A DNA stretch of 64,000 nt from Rutidosis leptorrhynchoides (taxonomy: Eukaryota; Streptophyta; Magnoliopsida; Asterales; Asteraceae). Of the stretch, positions 22,669 through 34,465 are shown piece by piece (positions within the stretch are counted from its first letter, which is position 1; every line of letters starts with the position of its first letter). The DNA lies in contig NC_092341.1 in NCBI RefSeq assembly GCF_046630445.1, forward strand, positions 261,443,001-261,507,000, written 5' to 3'. The notes beneath the pieces are model-generated. The model ran no database searches. It saw nothing but the letters and a program-made list of their open reading frames with translations, and was not told the DNA's origin. Both the position numbers and the translations under genes were made by a program.

Positions 22669-24654
22669 TGATGTGCAGCGGGGTAGTATATAAAATAGTT
22701 ATTAATTTTAGCAGAAAACACTATTAAATACGATACAATTTTACACAAGATATTTATTTATTTATAGAATGGATATACTTAAACCTTGCTACAACACTTA
22801 TAGGCAGTGTACCTAATCGTATAGTAGTGTAGTTTTTAGTAAGTCCGGTTCGTTCCACAGGGAAATCTTTAAACAAAGCTCAACGCTATATTAGTTTACT
22901 TTTATAAGAATACAAATATATATATAAGTAATATTATTATTATAAAGGGGGGTTTTTACCGTTTAATGACCGGTTTGTCGATTTTAAAACTTTAGTCGCA
23001 GTTAAAACCTAATGTAAAATATTAAATAAATAAATACAAGACTTAAATTAAAGCGTAAAGTAAATAACGATAATGAAATTGCGAATAATAAAAGTGCGAT
23101 AAAATAAAAGTACGATAATTAAAAGTGCGATAACAATAAATAAAAATGCGATAATTAGAAGTGCAATTAAATATAAAATAAAGGAAATTAAATATGAAAT
23201 AAAAGAATTATGCTTATTTAAACTTCCGTAATCATGATGTTTGACGTGTTGATTTTAGTTTTATGCCCATGGGTTAATTGTCCTTTGTCCTGGATTATTC
23301 AATATGTCCGTCTGGTTTTTGTCCATAACAGTCCATCAGTCATAAATATAAAGTGCGAGTGTCCTCATCAAATTATTCTTATACCCGAAGTTAAATATTC
23401 CAACTAATTGAGGATTCGAATTGTAACAAGGTTTTAATACTTTGTTTAATGAATACACCAGGTTATCGACTGCGTGTAAACCAAGGTTTTACCACTTTGT
23501 TAACAATTACACCAATTACCCTTGAATGTAATTTCACCCCTGTTTTAATTATTCTAGTGGCTATTAATCCATTCCCGTGTCCGGTTAAATGAACGATTAT
23601 TCGTACATATAAATACCCCGCCCATCGTGTCCGATCGAGTGTATATGGTAATTTATAGGGACGCCCAATTGTAAATCTTTATATTAACATTAACAAACTT
23701 TCATTTAGTTAAAGAAATATAAAGCCCATTAATAGCCCATAGTCTAATTTCCACAAGTGTCGTTCTTTTATCCAAACCCCAATTATGGTACAAAGCCCAA
23801 TTACCCAATTTTAGTAATTAGCCCAACATCATGATTACTTCGTTTTAAATAAGCATAATAATAACTTAGCTACGAGACATTAATATAAAAAGGTTGAACA
23901 TAACTTACAATGATTAAAAATAGCGTAGCGTTACACGGACAGAATTTCAACTTACACCCTTACAACATTCGCTAACATACCCTTATTATTAGGATTTAAA
24001 ATTAAAATTAAAATTAAAATTAAAATTAAAATATAAATTATATATATATATTACGTATATATTGAGAGAGAGATAGAAATAGAATTATGAAATTTGATCA
24101 GAATTCGGTTTGCTTTATAGCCAGAGTTGAATTTTGGGGCTCCGCGACTCGCGGCAAAAACCCCTTCAAACTCCGCGAGTCGCGGAGATAGTATTTACAG
24201 CTCACACCCTTGGAGTTTCTCTGCCGACGGTTTTTTATATATAAATATAATATATATATAATTAATATAATTAATTATATATTATATTATATTTATATAC
24301 ATAGTTAACTTGTAATTTTTAGTCCGTTGCGTCGAGCGTTAAGAGTTGACTCTGGTCCCGGTTCCGGATTTTCGAACGTCCTTGCGTACAATTTTATATT
24401 TTGTACTTTGCGTTTTGAATCTTGTACTCTTGTAATTTCGAGACGTTTCTTATCAATAATTGGAACCTTTTTGATTGTCTTTTGTACTTTTGAGCTTTTT
24501 GGTCGTTTGCGTCTTCAATTCGTCGAATCTGTCTTTTGTCTTCACCTTTTATTATTTAAACGAATATCACTTGTAAATAGAACAATTGCAACTAAAAGCT
24601 TGTCTTTCTTGAGGAATAATGCTATGAAATATATGTTCGTTTTTAGCATTATCA
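22669..24654 (-). repeat. Athila A 5' LTR
   Basis: 1986 bp, TG...CA ends, next to PBS on the inner side and TSD ATAAT (24655-24659) on the outer side. It differs from 7810-9783 at about seven bases and by a 12-bp longer ATTAAA run near 24000. It contains the palindrome pair 24140-24154 and 24171-24187. Confidence 0.96.
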
Positions 24655-25816
24655 ATAATGTTTCGAGATAAATCGGGTGCATACAAAACATTTTTCAAGA
24701 TAAGTTCCAAACCACTTGGAAGCTTAAAAACAAAGTCTCCTTGAGCTTTCACTTACACCCTTGCTCCATTTCCCATGAAGAGACTTGTTGTTCCAGCATC
24801 TTGATCACTTCTTTTGAACCCCTGCAATGAATTGCAAATATGAGTTCCACATCCTGAGTCTAATACCCATGTATTAGAAGAAGTAATACTAAGCTCAATG
24901 TATACCATATATACATTACCTGAGGTTTGCCCTGCATCCCTCTTCTCTTTCAACTCCTTTAGGTAGACCGGGCAGTTGCGTTTCCATTGACCCATTTCAC
25001 CGCAACCAAAACACGGATCTTCCTTGGGGTTAGCTTTACCGGCAACCTTTTGCTTCTTGTTGTGGTTGGTTGGGGTAACCATCTTCCCCTTTCCCTTGCC
25101 CTTGCCTTGGTAGGCGCCTTCGGCTTAGAAGTGTTATTGTTTTTGGACCCGCCTTCATTGATCGTAAACACGGGTGAAGCCCTTTTACCCATGCTTGCTT
25201 CTGCCGACTTAAGCATGGCATGTAATTCACCAATGCTTTTATCCCAACCATTCATATTGTAATTCATTACAAATGTGTCAAACCATTTTGACAATGAGTT
25301 GAGAATAAGGTATGTGGCTAATTCATTAGACACGTTGCAATTTAGACGGTTTGCTCGATCAATTAGGCTTTTCATCTTAAGGACATAAGATGAAACGGAT
25401 TAGGAGTCGTCCATCCGACATGCATGAAGCGCTCGGACCGTTTCAAAGCGCTCGACACGAGCTTGTTGAAGGAACATCTCCTTCAACTGTGTGATCATGT
25501 CATATGCACTATGATGCTCGAAATCCTTTTGGAGTTCTGGTATCATAGTCCCAAGCATGAGGCAAGAAACTTGCACTGAATCGGTGCAATATTTTTCCCA
25601 ATAAGCCATGCCTTCCGTATCATCCTCATCCGGTTGATCGGGAATGGGGTCTTCCAACACATACGCCCTATCCTCAAGTTTGAGGACAATTCTTAGATTG
25701 CGAAACCAATCCATGAAGTTCGTATGGTTGAGTTTTTCCTTTTCGAGGATAGACCTCAACGATAGGTTGTTAAAGTTTATTGGTGCGTTTGGAATGTTGT
25801 TGTTATTGGCGGCCAT
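24655..25816 (-). pseudogene. gag: Copia A gag and protease, broken
   Basis: Start MAANNNNIPNAPINFNN at 25816. UBN2/Retrotran_gag_2-like capsid region (FMDWFRNLRIVLKLE, MFLQQARVERFETVRALHACRMDD). A stop near 25400 and a frameshift near 25080 break the frame. Downstream come a zinc knuckle CFGCGEMGQWKRNC (CX2CX4..C form, with Q/W where H is usual, hence probably degenerate) and the protease WVLDSGCGTHIC near 24862. The frame then reaches LSRNII, where Athila A was inserted. It continues at 7809 as the N-terminus of the integrase part. Confidence 0.9.
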
Positions 25817-27240
25817 CTACAAAATTTAACAAAGTTGTTTAAGTATCAATTTTAATTTAACAATCAATACCCTTTAAATCCAATTGATATTAATTAAATT
25901 TTAGAATCCAACGGTAAACCAAATTTCGGTTAGGTGACCTTTATCCCGTCATTTGATTTAGCTAGGTAGTCATTTATATGACAATTGCAATCCTTTTGCA
26001 ACTTCTAAGTTATGGAATCATGCAATCCTTTTGCATGGCATATTTATTCCATCAACGCCTATATGTTCCTCATGCTTCGGTGACCCTAAGTTCATGATTC
26101 CCAAATCAAGTCGTCCTACTTGTATAAACATGTAAATTCAACATACAAGTGGTTAGGTGACCTTTATTCCACAAGTGTGCGAAATTTACCTTAATCATAT
26201 TAGTTTGCTCATAACGGTTAGGTGACCTTTATCCCATTATGAGTTCCCTAATATTTTTAAGTGTTGCACAAAATGATGGCGTTTAACTTGTTTGCCTTGT
26301 TAATAAAGGGAATTTAAGTTTTTATTAATTCTAGTTTGAGAAAACTTTTATGCCATACACCAACATGCATTTAGTGTATGGTTCATTTGAAATCCATTTT
26401 CAAGTCTTGTAATTAAGCCAATTACTTGATATAAACCATTTTATATGTGTGATCCTTTTAGTGTTCTTAATAACCATTTATTAATGTCCTTTTAGCCACT
26501 TTTAATTTAACCAATTAAATCATCGTTATGCATGTCGTTAATAATGTCTAATTTAACCAATTAAATTGCCATTTTAGTTTGTTGTTAATTTGTGTGATTA
26601 ACATGTAGCATACAAACATACAATCCACAATCATACAATAAACAACCATGCATGCAAAACAAATGTGTTCACAATCAAGCCATTTTGATAGACATTTGTT
26701 TAGCCGAAAACAAATGTCACCGGTTAAGGGGTTATAACACAAAGTAGGAGATTTTAAATCTCCCACTTAATCTTGCATCCAAATGCATCTTCTTGTGTTC
26801 TTCAAGTCTTCCTCATCTTCATCTTTTACAAAATATATCCTAATACATTTTGTCTAAAAATGAAATTACAACCTAATCTATTTTACATACCAAATATAAA
26901 ATAAATTACATAACTAAAATAATATTATTACAAACCAATTGAATAAATAATATTACAAACCAAAATGAATGAATATTACAACCACATAGAAAGATTAACA
27001 AATCAACCAAACAAATATTCATCCAAACACAAGGTCTTGGCTATGATTGTGAACATCAATGTATCAACAAATATGAATCAAAAGGCAAACCCAAAACCAC
27101 TTTTAGACCCCTTTAGAATTCGGCCAAAGTGACTAACCCACCCAAATCCATCAATTTTGCATTCTACTTTCATGCATGTTAATAAAATGCAAAGTTGGTG
27201 GGTTTTAAAGACCATATATAAGAAGCATATATCATAGACT
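25817..27240 (-). other. Copia A 5' leader
   Basis: 1.4 kb between gag and PBS. It carries three diverged copies of GGTTAGGTGACCTTTAT-CCC (near 25928, 26152 and 26217) separated by about 65-220 bp. No supported gene. Confidence 0.7.
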
Positions 27241-27257
27241 TCGGCTCTAGATACCAT
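27241..27257 (-). other. Primer binding site of copia A, initiator-Met type
   Basis: The minus strand reads ATGGTATCTAGAGCCGA next to the LTR end. This matches the complement of initiator tRNA-Met 3' end (TGGTATCAGAGC) with one extra base. Confidence 0.85.
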
Positions 27258-28334
27258 TGATGGAATTCAACATATCAACGAGTTCATAATGTTAACTTGA
27301 TCATAAAACCCATTCATGTAAAGTTATAACAAGCGGAAGCATGATTATTTAGAAAGCAAGTTAATATGTTAAACCATTTAGATGAATTCCATGTAGTTAT
27401 CAAGTCATGAAATAAAGCTTACATATAATAACAAGGAAGTGAAATAATATTTACCTCATCAAGCTAGTTGAGGGTTGTTTGATACAAGAAGAAGATGGAC
27501 AAGTGTGTTAAAACCCCAAGCTTTTGATGCACCAACACCACCCTTGAACTTGATTATGTTTTAGACACTTAATCACCTTAAAACCTAGCTAGAAACCCAC
27601 TTCCTTTGGACCCAAAATTCTGGACAGCAGCTAGTTGAAAGAAGATGATGAATGGAGCCTCAAGACTATGAAACCTCAAGAGATTATACCCCAAACTTGA
27701 CACCAACACCCTAGCCTTTAGTTAGGATTTAATGACACTTGAAAACAAGGTTGCAAATCAAAGAAATGAACCCTTTTTGCTGCTCAAAACTCATGACAGA
27801 AATGGCTGCAGCAAGCTGTTTTTGTTGTTTGTTTTTCACACTTGAGAGAATGTGTATGCATGTGTGTCTTTTGTTTTTGGTCAAGAGCATGCATCTAAGT
27901 AATTGTGCTATGTTGGAAGCATCAAAAGTGAGCATGGGTGGGCTCTCTTGGAGTCACAAATCTGCCACTCTTGTTGTGTTTATATAAAATGTAGCAATTT
28001 TTATAAAACTTGTAAAAGAAACCATATAAATATTTGCTACTTTCATATTTATATAAACCACTTAAAAAACATAACACAATATAGTTATTTAAACCTATAA
28101 ATAACTAAATCCATATCATATATAAATTATCTAAATAATTTATCTCAAGTGATGATATTTTAGAAACCCGATTTTCTAAAATCCAAGTATCGCGTATTTG
28201 TTTAATGATCCAATCGTTAAGATCAAATACGTATAAGGTGTAGGTAAGTTTGTTATTGGGTATGACCCGACTAGGATCATAACATATTAGCCACATAAAT
28301 TTAATATGTCTCTCGGGCATACGAAAAACCTTCA
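27258..28334 (-). repeat. Copia A right LTR (5' LTR)
   Basis: 1077 bp, TGATGGAATTC...CCTTCA on the plus strand. Positions 27532-28334 align with 1-803. The right flank begins ATCAC (28335-28339), which would be the target duplication; its left partner is off-window. Confidence 0.92.
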
Positions 28335-31300
28335 ATCACATTAGGTATTTTAACAATGAGTTATATACATAAAATTGAGTTTATTGAATTAAGAAACTCG
28401 AAACGATATATATAACGATTATCGTTATAACAACTTCTTACTAAATACATATGAATCATATTAAGATATTGATATACTATGTTTAATCATGATAAATGAT
28501 AAGTAAACATGTCATTAAGTGTATTAACAATGAACTACATATGTAAAAACAAGACTACTAACTTAATGATTTCGCAACGAGACATATATGTAACGATTAT
28601 CGTTGTATCGACATTTAAATGTATATATATCATATTAAGATATATTAATATATCATAATATCATGATAATATAATAATTTAACATCTCATTAGATATAAT
28701 AAACATTGGGTTAACAACATTTAACAAGATCGTTAACTTAAAGGTTTCAAATCAACATTTACATGTAACGACTAACGATGACTTAACGACTCAGTTAAAA
28801 TGTATATACATGTAGTGTTTTAATATGTATTCATACACTTTTGAAAGACTTCAAGACACTTATCAAAATACTTCTACTTAACAAAAATGCTTACAATTAT
28901 ATCCTCGTTCAGTTTCATCAACAATTCTACTCGTATGCACCCGTATTCGTACTCGTACAATACACAGCTTTTAGATGTATGTACTATTGGTATATACACT
29001 CCAATGATTAGCTCTTAGTAGCCCATGTGAGTCACCTAACACATGTGGAAACCATCATTTGGCAACTAGCATGAAATATCTCATATAATTACAAAAATAT
29101 GAGTAATCATTCATGACTTATTTACATGTAAACAAAATTACACATCCTTTATATCTAATCCATATACCAACTACCAAAAACACCTACAAACACTTTCATT
29201 CTTCAATTTTCTTCATCTAATTGATCTCTCTCAAGTTCTATCTTCAAGTTCTAAGTGTTCTTCATAAATTCTACAAGTTCTAGTTTCATAAAATCAAGAA
29301 TACTTCCAAGTTTGCTAGCTTACTTCCAATCTTGTAGATTGATCATCCAACCTCAAGAAATCTTTCTTATTTACAGTAATATATCTTTCTAATACAAGGT
29401 AATACTCATATTCAAACTTTGATTCAATTTCTATAACTATAACAATCTTATTTCGAGTGGAAATCTTACTTGAACTTGTTTTCGTGTCATGATTCTACTT
29501 CAAGAACTTTCAAGCCATCCAAGATCCTTTGAAGCTAGATCTATTTGTCTCTTTTCTAGTAGGTTTATCCACAAAACTTGAGGTAGTAATGATGTTCATA
29601 ACATCATTCGATTCATACATATAAAGCTATCTTATTCGAAGGTTTAAACTTGAAATCACTATAACATAGTTTAGTTAATTCTAAACTTGTTCGCAAACAA
29701 AAGTTAATCCTTCTAACTTGACTTTTAAAATCAACTAAACACATGTTCTATATCTATATTATATGCTAACTTAATGATTTAAAACCTAAAAACACGAAAA
29801 AACACCGTAAAACCGGACATACGCCGTCGTAGTGACACCGCGGGCTGTTTTGGGGTTGATAATTAAAAACTATGATAAACTTTGATTTAAAAGTTGTTCT
29901 TCTGGGAAAATGATTTTTCTTATGAACATGAAACTATATCCAAAAATCATGGTTAAACTCAAAGTGGAAGTATGTTTTTTAAAATGGTCATCAAGACGTC
30001 GTTCTTTCGACTGAAATGACTACCTCTTACAAAAATGACTTGTAACTTATATTTCCGACTATAAACCTATACTTTTTCTATTTAGATTCATAAAATAGAG
30101 TTCAATATGAAACCATAGCAATTTGACTCACTCAAAACGGATTTAAAATGAAGAAGTTATGGGTAAAACAAGATTGGATATTTTTTGATTTTTGTAGCTA
30201 CGGGAAATATTAACAATTCTATACAAATCATATCCTAGCTAACTTATATTGTATTATACATGTATTCTAATATATTATGTAATCTTGGGATACCATAGAC
30301 ACGTATGCAAATGTTTTGACATATCATATCGACCCATGTATATATATTATTTGGAACAACCATAGACACTCTATATGCAGTAATGTTGGAGTTAGCTATA
30401 CAGGGTTGAGGTTGATTCCAAAAATATATATACTTTGAGTTGTGATATAGCCTGAGACGTGTATACACTGGGTCATGGATTGATTCAAGATAATATATAT
30501 TGATTTATTTTTGTACATCTAACTGTGGACAACTAGTTGTAGGTTACTAACGAGGACAGCTGACTTAATAAACTTAAAACATCAAAATGTATTAAAAGTG
30601 TTGTAAATATATTTTGAACATACTTTGATATATATGTACATATTTGTTATAGGTTCGTGAATCGACCAGTGGCCAAGTCTTACTTCCCGACGAAGTAAAA
30701 ATCTGTGAAAGTGAGTTATAGTCCCACTTTTAAAATCTAATATTTTGGGATGAAAATACATGCAGTTTTATAAATGTTTTACGAAATAGACACAAGTAAT
30801 TGAAACTACATTATATGGGTGAATGATCGAAGCCGAATATGCCCCTTTTGCTTGGTAACCTAAGAATTAGTAAACCGATCTACTAATTGACGCGAATCCT
30901 AAAGATAGATCTATTGGGCCTAACGAACCTCATCCAAAGTACCGGATGCTTTAGTACTTCGAATTCATTTTTATCATGTCCGAAAGATTTCCCGGAATGA
31001 TAGGGGATATTCTTATATGTATCTTATTAATGTCGGTTACCAGGTGTTCACCATATGAATGAATTTTATCTAAATGTATGGGATGTATATTGAAATATGA
31101 AATCTTGTGGTCTATTATTATGATTTGATAATATATAGGATAAACCTATAACTCACCAACATTTTTGTTGACGTTTTAAGCATGTTTATTCTCAGGTAAT
31201 TATTAAGAGTTTCCGCTGTTGCATACTAAAATAAGGACAAGATTTGGAGTCCATGCTTGTATGATATTATGTAAAAACTGCATTCAAGAAACTTATTTTT

Positions 31301-31538
31301 GATGTAATATGTTCTTATTGTAAACCATTATGTAATTGTCGTGTGTAAACGGTATATTTTAGATTATCATTATTTGATAATCTACGTAATGCTTTTTAAA
31401 CCTTTATCGATAAAATAAAGGTTATGGTTGTTTTAAAAATGAATGCAGTCTTTGAAAAAGTCTCATATAGAGGTCAAAACCTCGCGACGAAATCAATTAA
31501 TATGGAACGTTTATAATCAATATTAACGGGACATTTCA
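28335..31538 (+). mobile_element. S2: solo LTR remnant, right part, host of copia A
   Basis: Homologous to S1 from about S1 position 1150 to its end, finishing GGGACATTTCA at 31538. The missing left part must lie left of the window, on the other side of copia A. It has one more diverged tandem unit than S1 near 28345-28515. No coding content: the frame at 30244-30468 is spurious. It is inserted in the left LTR of chromovirus A. The undisturbed site is at about 39910-39918 in the right LTR. Confidence 0.87.
28345..28810 (+). repeat. Diverged tandem subrepeats in S2
   Basis: Three units starting near 28345, 28515 and 28700, each with an ACAAT-rich start, ACTAACTTAA-type box, TGTAACGAYTA-type box and a TTAAAT-type end. 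S1 has one unit fewer. Confidence 0.6.
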
Positions 31539-32106
31539 TTATCTATGAGCCACCTGGTAACCACTTAACCATTTACTTACCCTTTCCAAACACAATATAT
31601 ATACACTGAACAGGTGTATCTTCAAATAAATACGAAGTACTAATACATTTCGATTATAAATTGCTAGCGCGACTAGCTCGAAATGGGGCTGTCAAGCCAG
31701 ATAGATCTATCCATAGGATTCGCGTTCACCAGTAGAAACCAGTGATTACAATTACCAGGCTAGGGAATATTTCCGTTTAACTCATAATGAATAATTTAAA
31801 TATAATTGCCACTTGTGTCTAAACGTAAAACAAAATGCATGTAATCACATCCCAAAAATACTTTAAATAGTATGAAAAGCAGGACTGTAACTCACCTTAA
31901 AGCAAATGAAGTAACCACATAAAAAGTGAACAGCAAACGAAGTAAAGTGATCAAGTATGATCACAACGCCGACCTATAAATAAAGCAGGGCGATATAAAT
32001 AACTAACCTATGTCAAGTCTTAGTATGATAGATATAGTACTTGTTGTAAGTAAACATAGAACAACACTCATCATGCTTCGGTTTGATCAGAACAGCGTAA
32101 GGACAT

Positions 32107-32300
32107 GTACTTTCTATTTTTAGAAAGTTTCTATTTTTAGCAGGTTTCCATTTTTGGAAAGTTTCTATTTTAGAAAAGTTTCTATTTTTGGAAAGTTTCT
32201 ATTTTTGGAAAGTTTCTATTTTAGGAAAGTTTCTATTTTAGGAAAAGTTTCCATATTTAGAAAGTTGTTAATTTTGGAAAGTTTATAAGTTAGAAAAGTT
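32107..32300. repeat. Short palindromic repeat array in chromovirus A left LTR
   Basis: About eleven units of roughly 17 bp with consensus GTTTCTATTTTTGGAAA. Each is an imperfect palindrome (TTTC...GAAA). The right LTR has the matching array at 40485-40680. Confidence 0.9.
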
Positions 32301-32312
32301 TCCTAAATTAGA

Positions 32313-32390
32313 AAGTCAACAAAAGTCAACAGAAAGTCAAAGTCAACCGAAAGTCAACTCAAAAGTCAACCTTGGTCAAACATAGTCAAC
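32313..32390 (-). promoter_or_regulatory. W-box cluster in chromovirus A left LTR
   Basis: On the minus (sense) strand GTTGAC or TTTGAC occurs about eight times in 78 bp. TTGAC(C/T) is the binding core of WRKY factors. The same cluster is at 40690-40765 in the 5' LTR, upstream of the presumed transcript start. Confidence 0.7.
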
Positions 32391-32399
32391 ATTAAATTT

Positions 32400-33020
32400 T
32401 AAAGTATAAGTTATAATAATAATATAATTTATAATGTTATTTAAAGTCATATATGTATAATTATGTCATAACATAAGTCTAATTAAATTAATTTGAATTA
32501 ATAAAGTTAACATAAGTTTAAATGATATAATTAATATAACATAAGTATTTAATTAAATAATTAAATATTAATCATAATATAAGTATTATTAATTAATAAT
32601 AAATTTTAATCATATCATAAGTATTATTAATTAATAATGAATTATTAATCATATCATAAGTATTTAATTATAATTATTAAATCATAAGTATTTATTTAAT
32701 ATTATAATTAAATAATAACTAAGCCTTATAATAATTAAATAATTAATTAATATTTATTATAAGTCCTATTAAAATAATCTCATAATATAAGTTTAGTACT
32801 TATCATAAGTATTTTTCATTAATAATAAAAGCATTATTAATCATAAGTTTAATTAAATGTTTAATTAATCATAATGTAATTAATAAATGATATAATAAAT
32901 ATGTATATCATAAGTCTTAAATTAAAATAATTACTTTTTATATCATAAGTAATTTATTAACACTGAAAATCATTATTTATAACATAAGTTCCATTTTATA
33001 ACCATAAGTTTTAACTAAAA
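32400..33020. repeat. CATAAGT-rich AT array in chromovirus A left LTR
   Basis: About sixteen copies of (C/T)ATAAGT separated by 12-60 bp of TTAATTA-type sequence. Matched at 40770-41380 in the right LTR. Confidence 0.8.
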
Positions 33021-34377
33021 GTTCATCGGGTCATAACTTGAGTCCCGGGTATCGATTTTCGGCGAGTCTTATATATATATTCGCCTAACCAAACCACCCA
33101 ACACATTAGTACACTCAAGAACACCCCAATAACAGCCACCAAGTCATGACCAACAGCCACCATTCAACTTGGAGCTTTAATCCGTCTAAAAACATGTTTT
33201 AGCCATAACGGGTGATCCGTGGTTCGGATTTCGATGACCCGAACATGAATGTTCATCCAATCACCAATATTAACACACTAGTACACCCTAGAGACTCCAA
33301 AAATGGTCAGAAAGTCGGACCAAATCTGAACACATTCATTTTTATAATTTGATTTCATGAAAACACCATTTTAATCATATCTTAAGTTCTGGGAATCGAA
33401 ATAACATGAATCCGGAGTCTAAAATCAATGTCTTGATGAGAGGAACACATCTAGACACTTAAATTTTGCAAAAACATCATTTTAATTTACAGAAAAGATC
33501 AAATACACCGCTGTCCAAAATCAATCAAACCGAAATCATGAATTAACGAGTGATTCTATGCATACAATCAACAATCCAACATCATACAAGCATTATACTA
33601 TCATAATAACATATAAAAACAGAAAAATTAAAGAAAAATCAAAAATTTAGGGTTAGGGTGTATACCCTAATCAAGAATCAAAGAGTATGAACGCGTAGAG
33701 ATCGTTGTGTAGAATCCGATTATATAAACAATTTGATGATCCAAGTATTATTTTTGATGTAGATGATGATGATTATGGTGGTGTTGGGTGACGGCTACAA
33801 GAGAGGGAGAGGGAGAGATGAGAGAAAAATAATAAGGCTAGGTTTTGTGATAAAATGTAAAATGAAAAGTGAAATCCCAAAAATGAAAACAGGGAGGCTA
33901 TACCCCCTCCCCTTGGATTAATTCGGCCGATGGTGGGGTATGGGGGTGGGCCCCATGGCCCAATCTTGTTAAATGTCTAAATCCTTGTGGCCCGAATGCC
34001 CGAACGAAGCTCGAAACGCGAAAACGCTACTACGCGATTAATAATTCGGAGAGATAACAAATACGCGACGAATAAAATATATAAATACTATATATAATCA
34101 TATGACATTAAAATATCATATTTAAAATAATTTAGATTTAAAAATCCCAAAAGTTTGACCGTTGGTTTGAAAACCGAAAAAATTCGCCGGATAGAAATCC
34201 ACGATTCGTATAAACGTTCAAATTTGAAATATGAATACAACTCACATAACACATAATAATTAATATATTATTACTAAAATAATCATATAGGTCATAGAAA
34301 TGACGTGGCATGAATAACAATTAACGAACGTTAAATAATAAATTGTAAAAGATAACGGAAAAAGTAGGGTCGTGACA

Positions 34378-34413
34378 GTACCTTCCCGTTACGGAAATTT
34401 CGTCCCGAAATTT
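34378..34413 (-). other. Polypurine tract and adjacent perfect hairpin of chromovirus A
   Basis: The minus strand reads AACGGGAAGGTAC next to the LTR start TGTCACGACCC. Just upstream is AAATTTCG-GGA-CGAAATTT (34395-34413), an 8-bp perfect stem with a 3-base loop. The same hairpin is next to the PPT of chromovirus B (52676-52694). Confidence 0.75.
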
Positions 34414-34465
34414 AAGTAGGTGCAGGGGTTGACTCGACATATGGGAGCAAATGCGGGTACTTCTA

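Larger units (their letters stand above)
7810..24654 (-). mobile_element. Athila A: full-length Athila-type Ty3/gypsy element, 16.8 kb
   Basis: Two LTRs of 1974 bp (7810-9783) and 1986 bp (22669-24654), a tRNA-Asp type PBS, one gag-pol frame, and two further sense ORFs downstream. All are on the minus strand. TSD ATAAT. I count about seven base differences between the LTRs plus one 12-bp difference in an ATTAAA run, so the insertion is recent. The order gag, protease, RT, RNase H, integrase, extra ORFs, together with the tRNA-Asp primer, matches the Athila lineage. Three in-frame stops in gag-pol suggest this copy is not autonomous. Confidence 0.96.
1..28334 (-). mobile_element. Copia A: Ty1/copia LTR retrotransposon, interrupted by two later insertions
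   Basis: Minus-strand element whose parts read right to left: LTR (27258-28334), initiator-Met PBS (27241-27257), leader, gag and protease (24655-25816), integrase-RT-RNase H (4993-7809), 3' untranslated region, polypurine tract (804-814) and the other LTR (1-803, cut by the window edge). The coding part is split at 7809/24655 by Athila A, and the 3' end is split at 896/4220 by solo LTR S1. The two LTRs differ at about 12 of 803 aligned positions counted by eye. The element itself sits inside solo LTR S2, whose sequence resumes at 28335. Not autonomous: it has stops, frameshifts and a lost integrase aspartate. Confidence 0.93.
31539..34377 (-). repeat. Chromovirus A left LTR (3' LTR), truncated at its left by S2
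   Basis: Aligns along its whole length with 39914-42752 and ends GGGTCGTGACA (minus-strand start TGTCACGACCC). Contains, left to right, a TTTCTATTTTTGGAAA repeat array (32107-32300), a W-box cluster (32313-32390), a CATAAGT-rich array (32400-33020), a telo-box-like TTTAGGGTTAGGG (33645) and a GATGATGATG/GAGAGGGAGAG stretch (33760-33815) near the likely transcript start. Confidence 0.9.

Noticed and set aside
33640..33665. Telomere-like TTTAGGGTTAGGG in chromovirus A LTRs (also 42015).
   Set aside because: Only two units and placed within an LTR; too short for an interstitial telomere, at most a telo-box.
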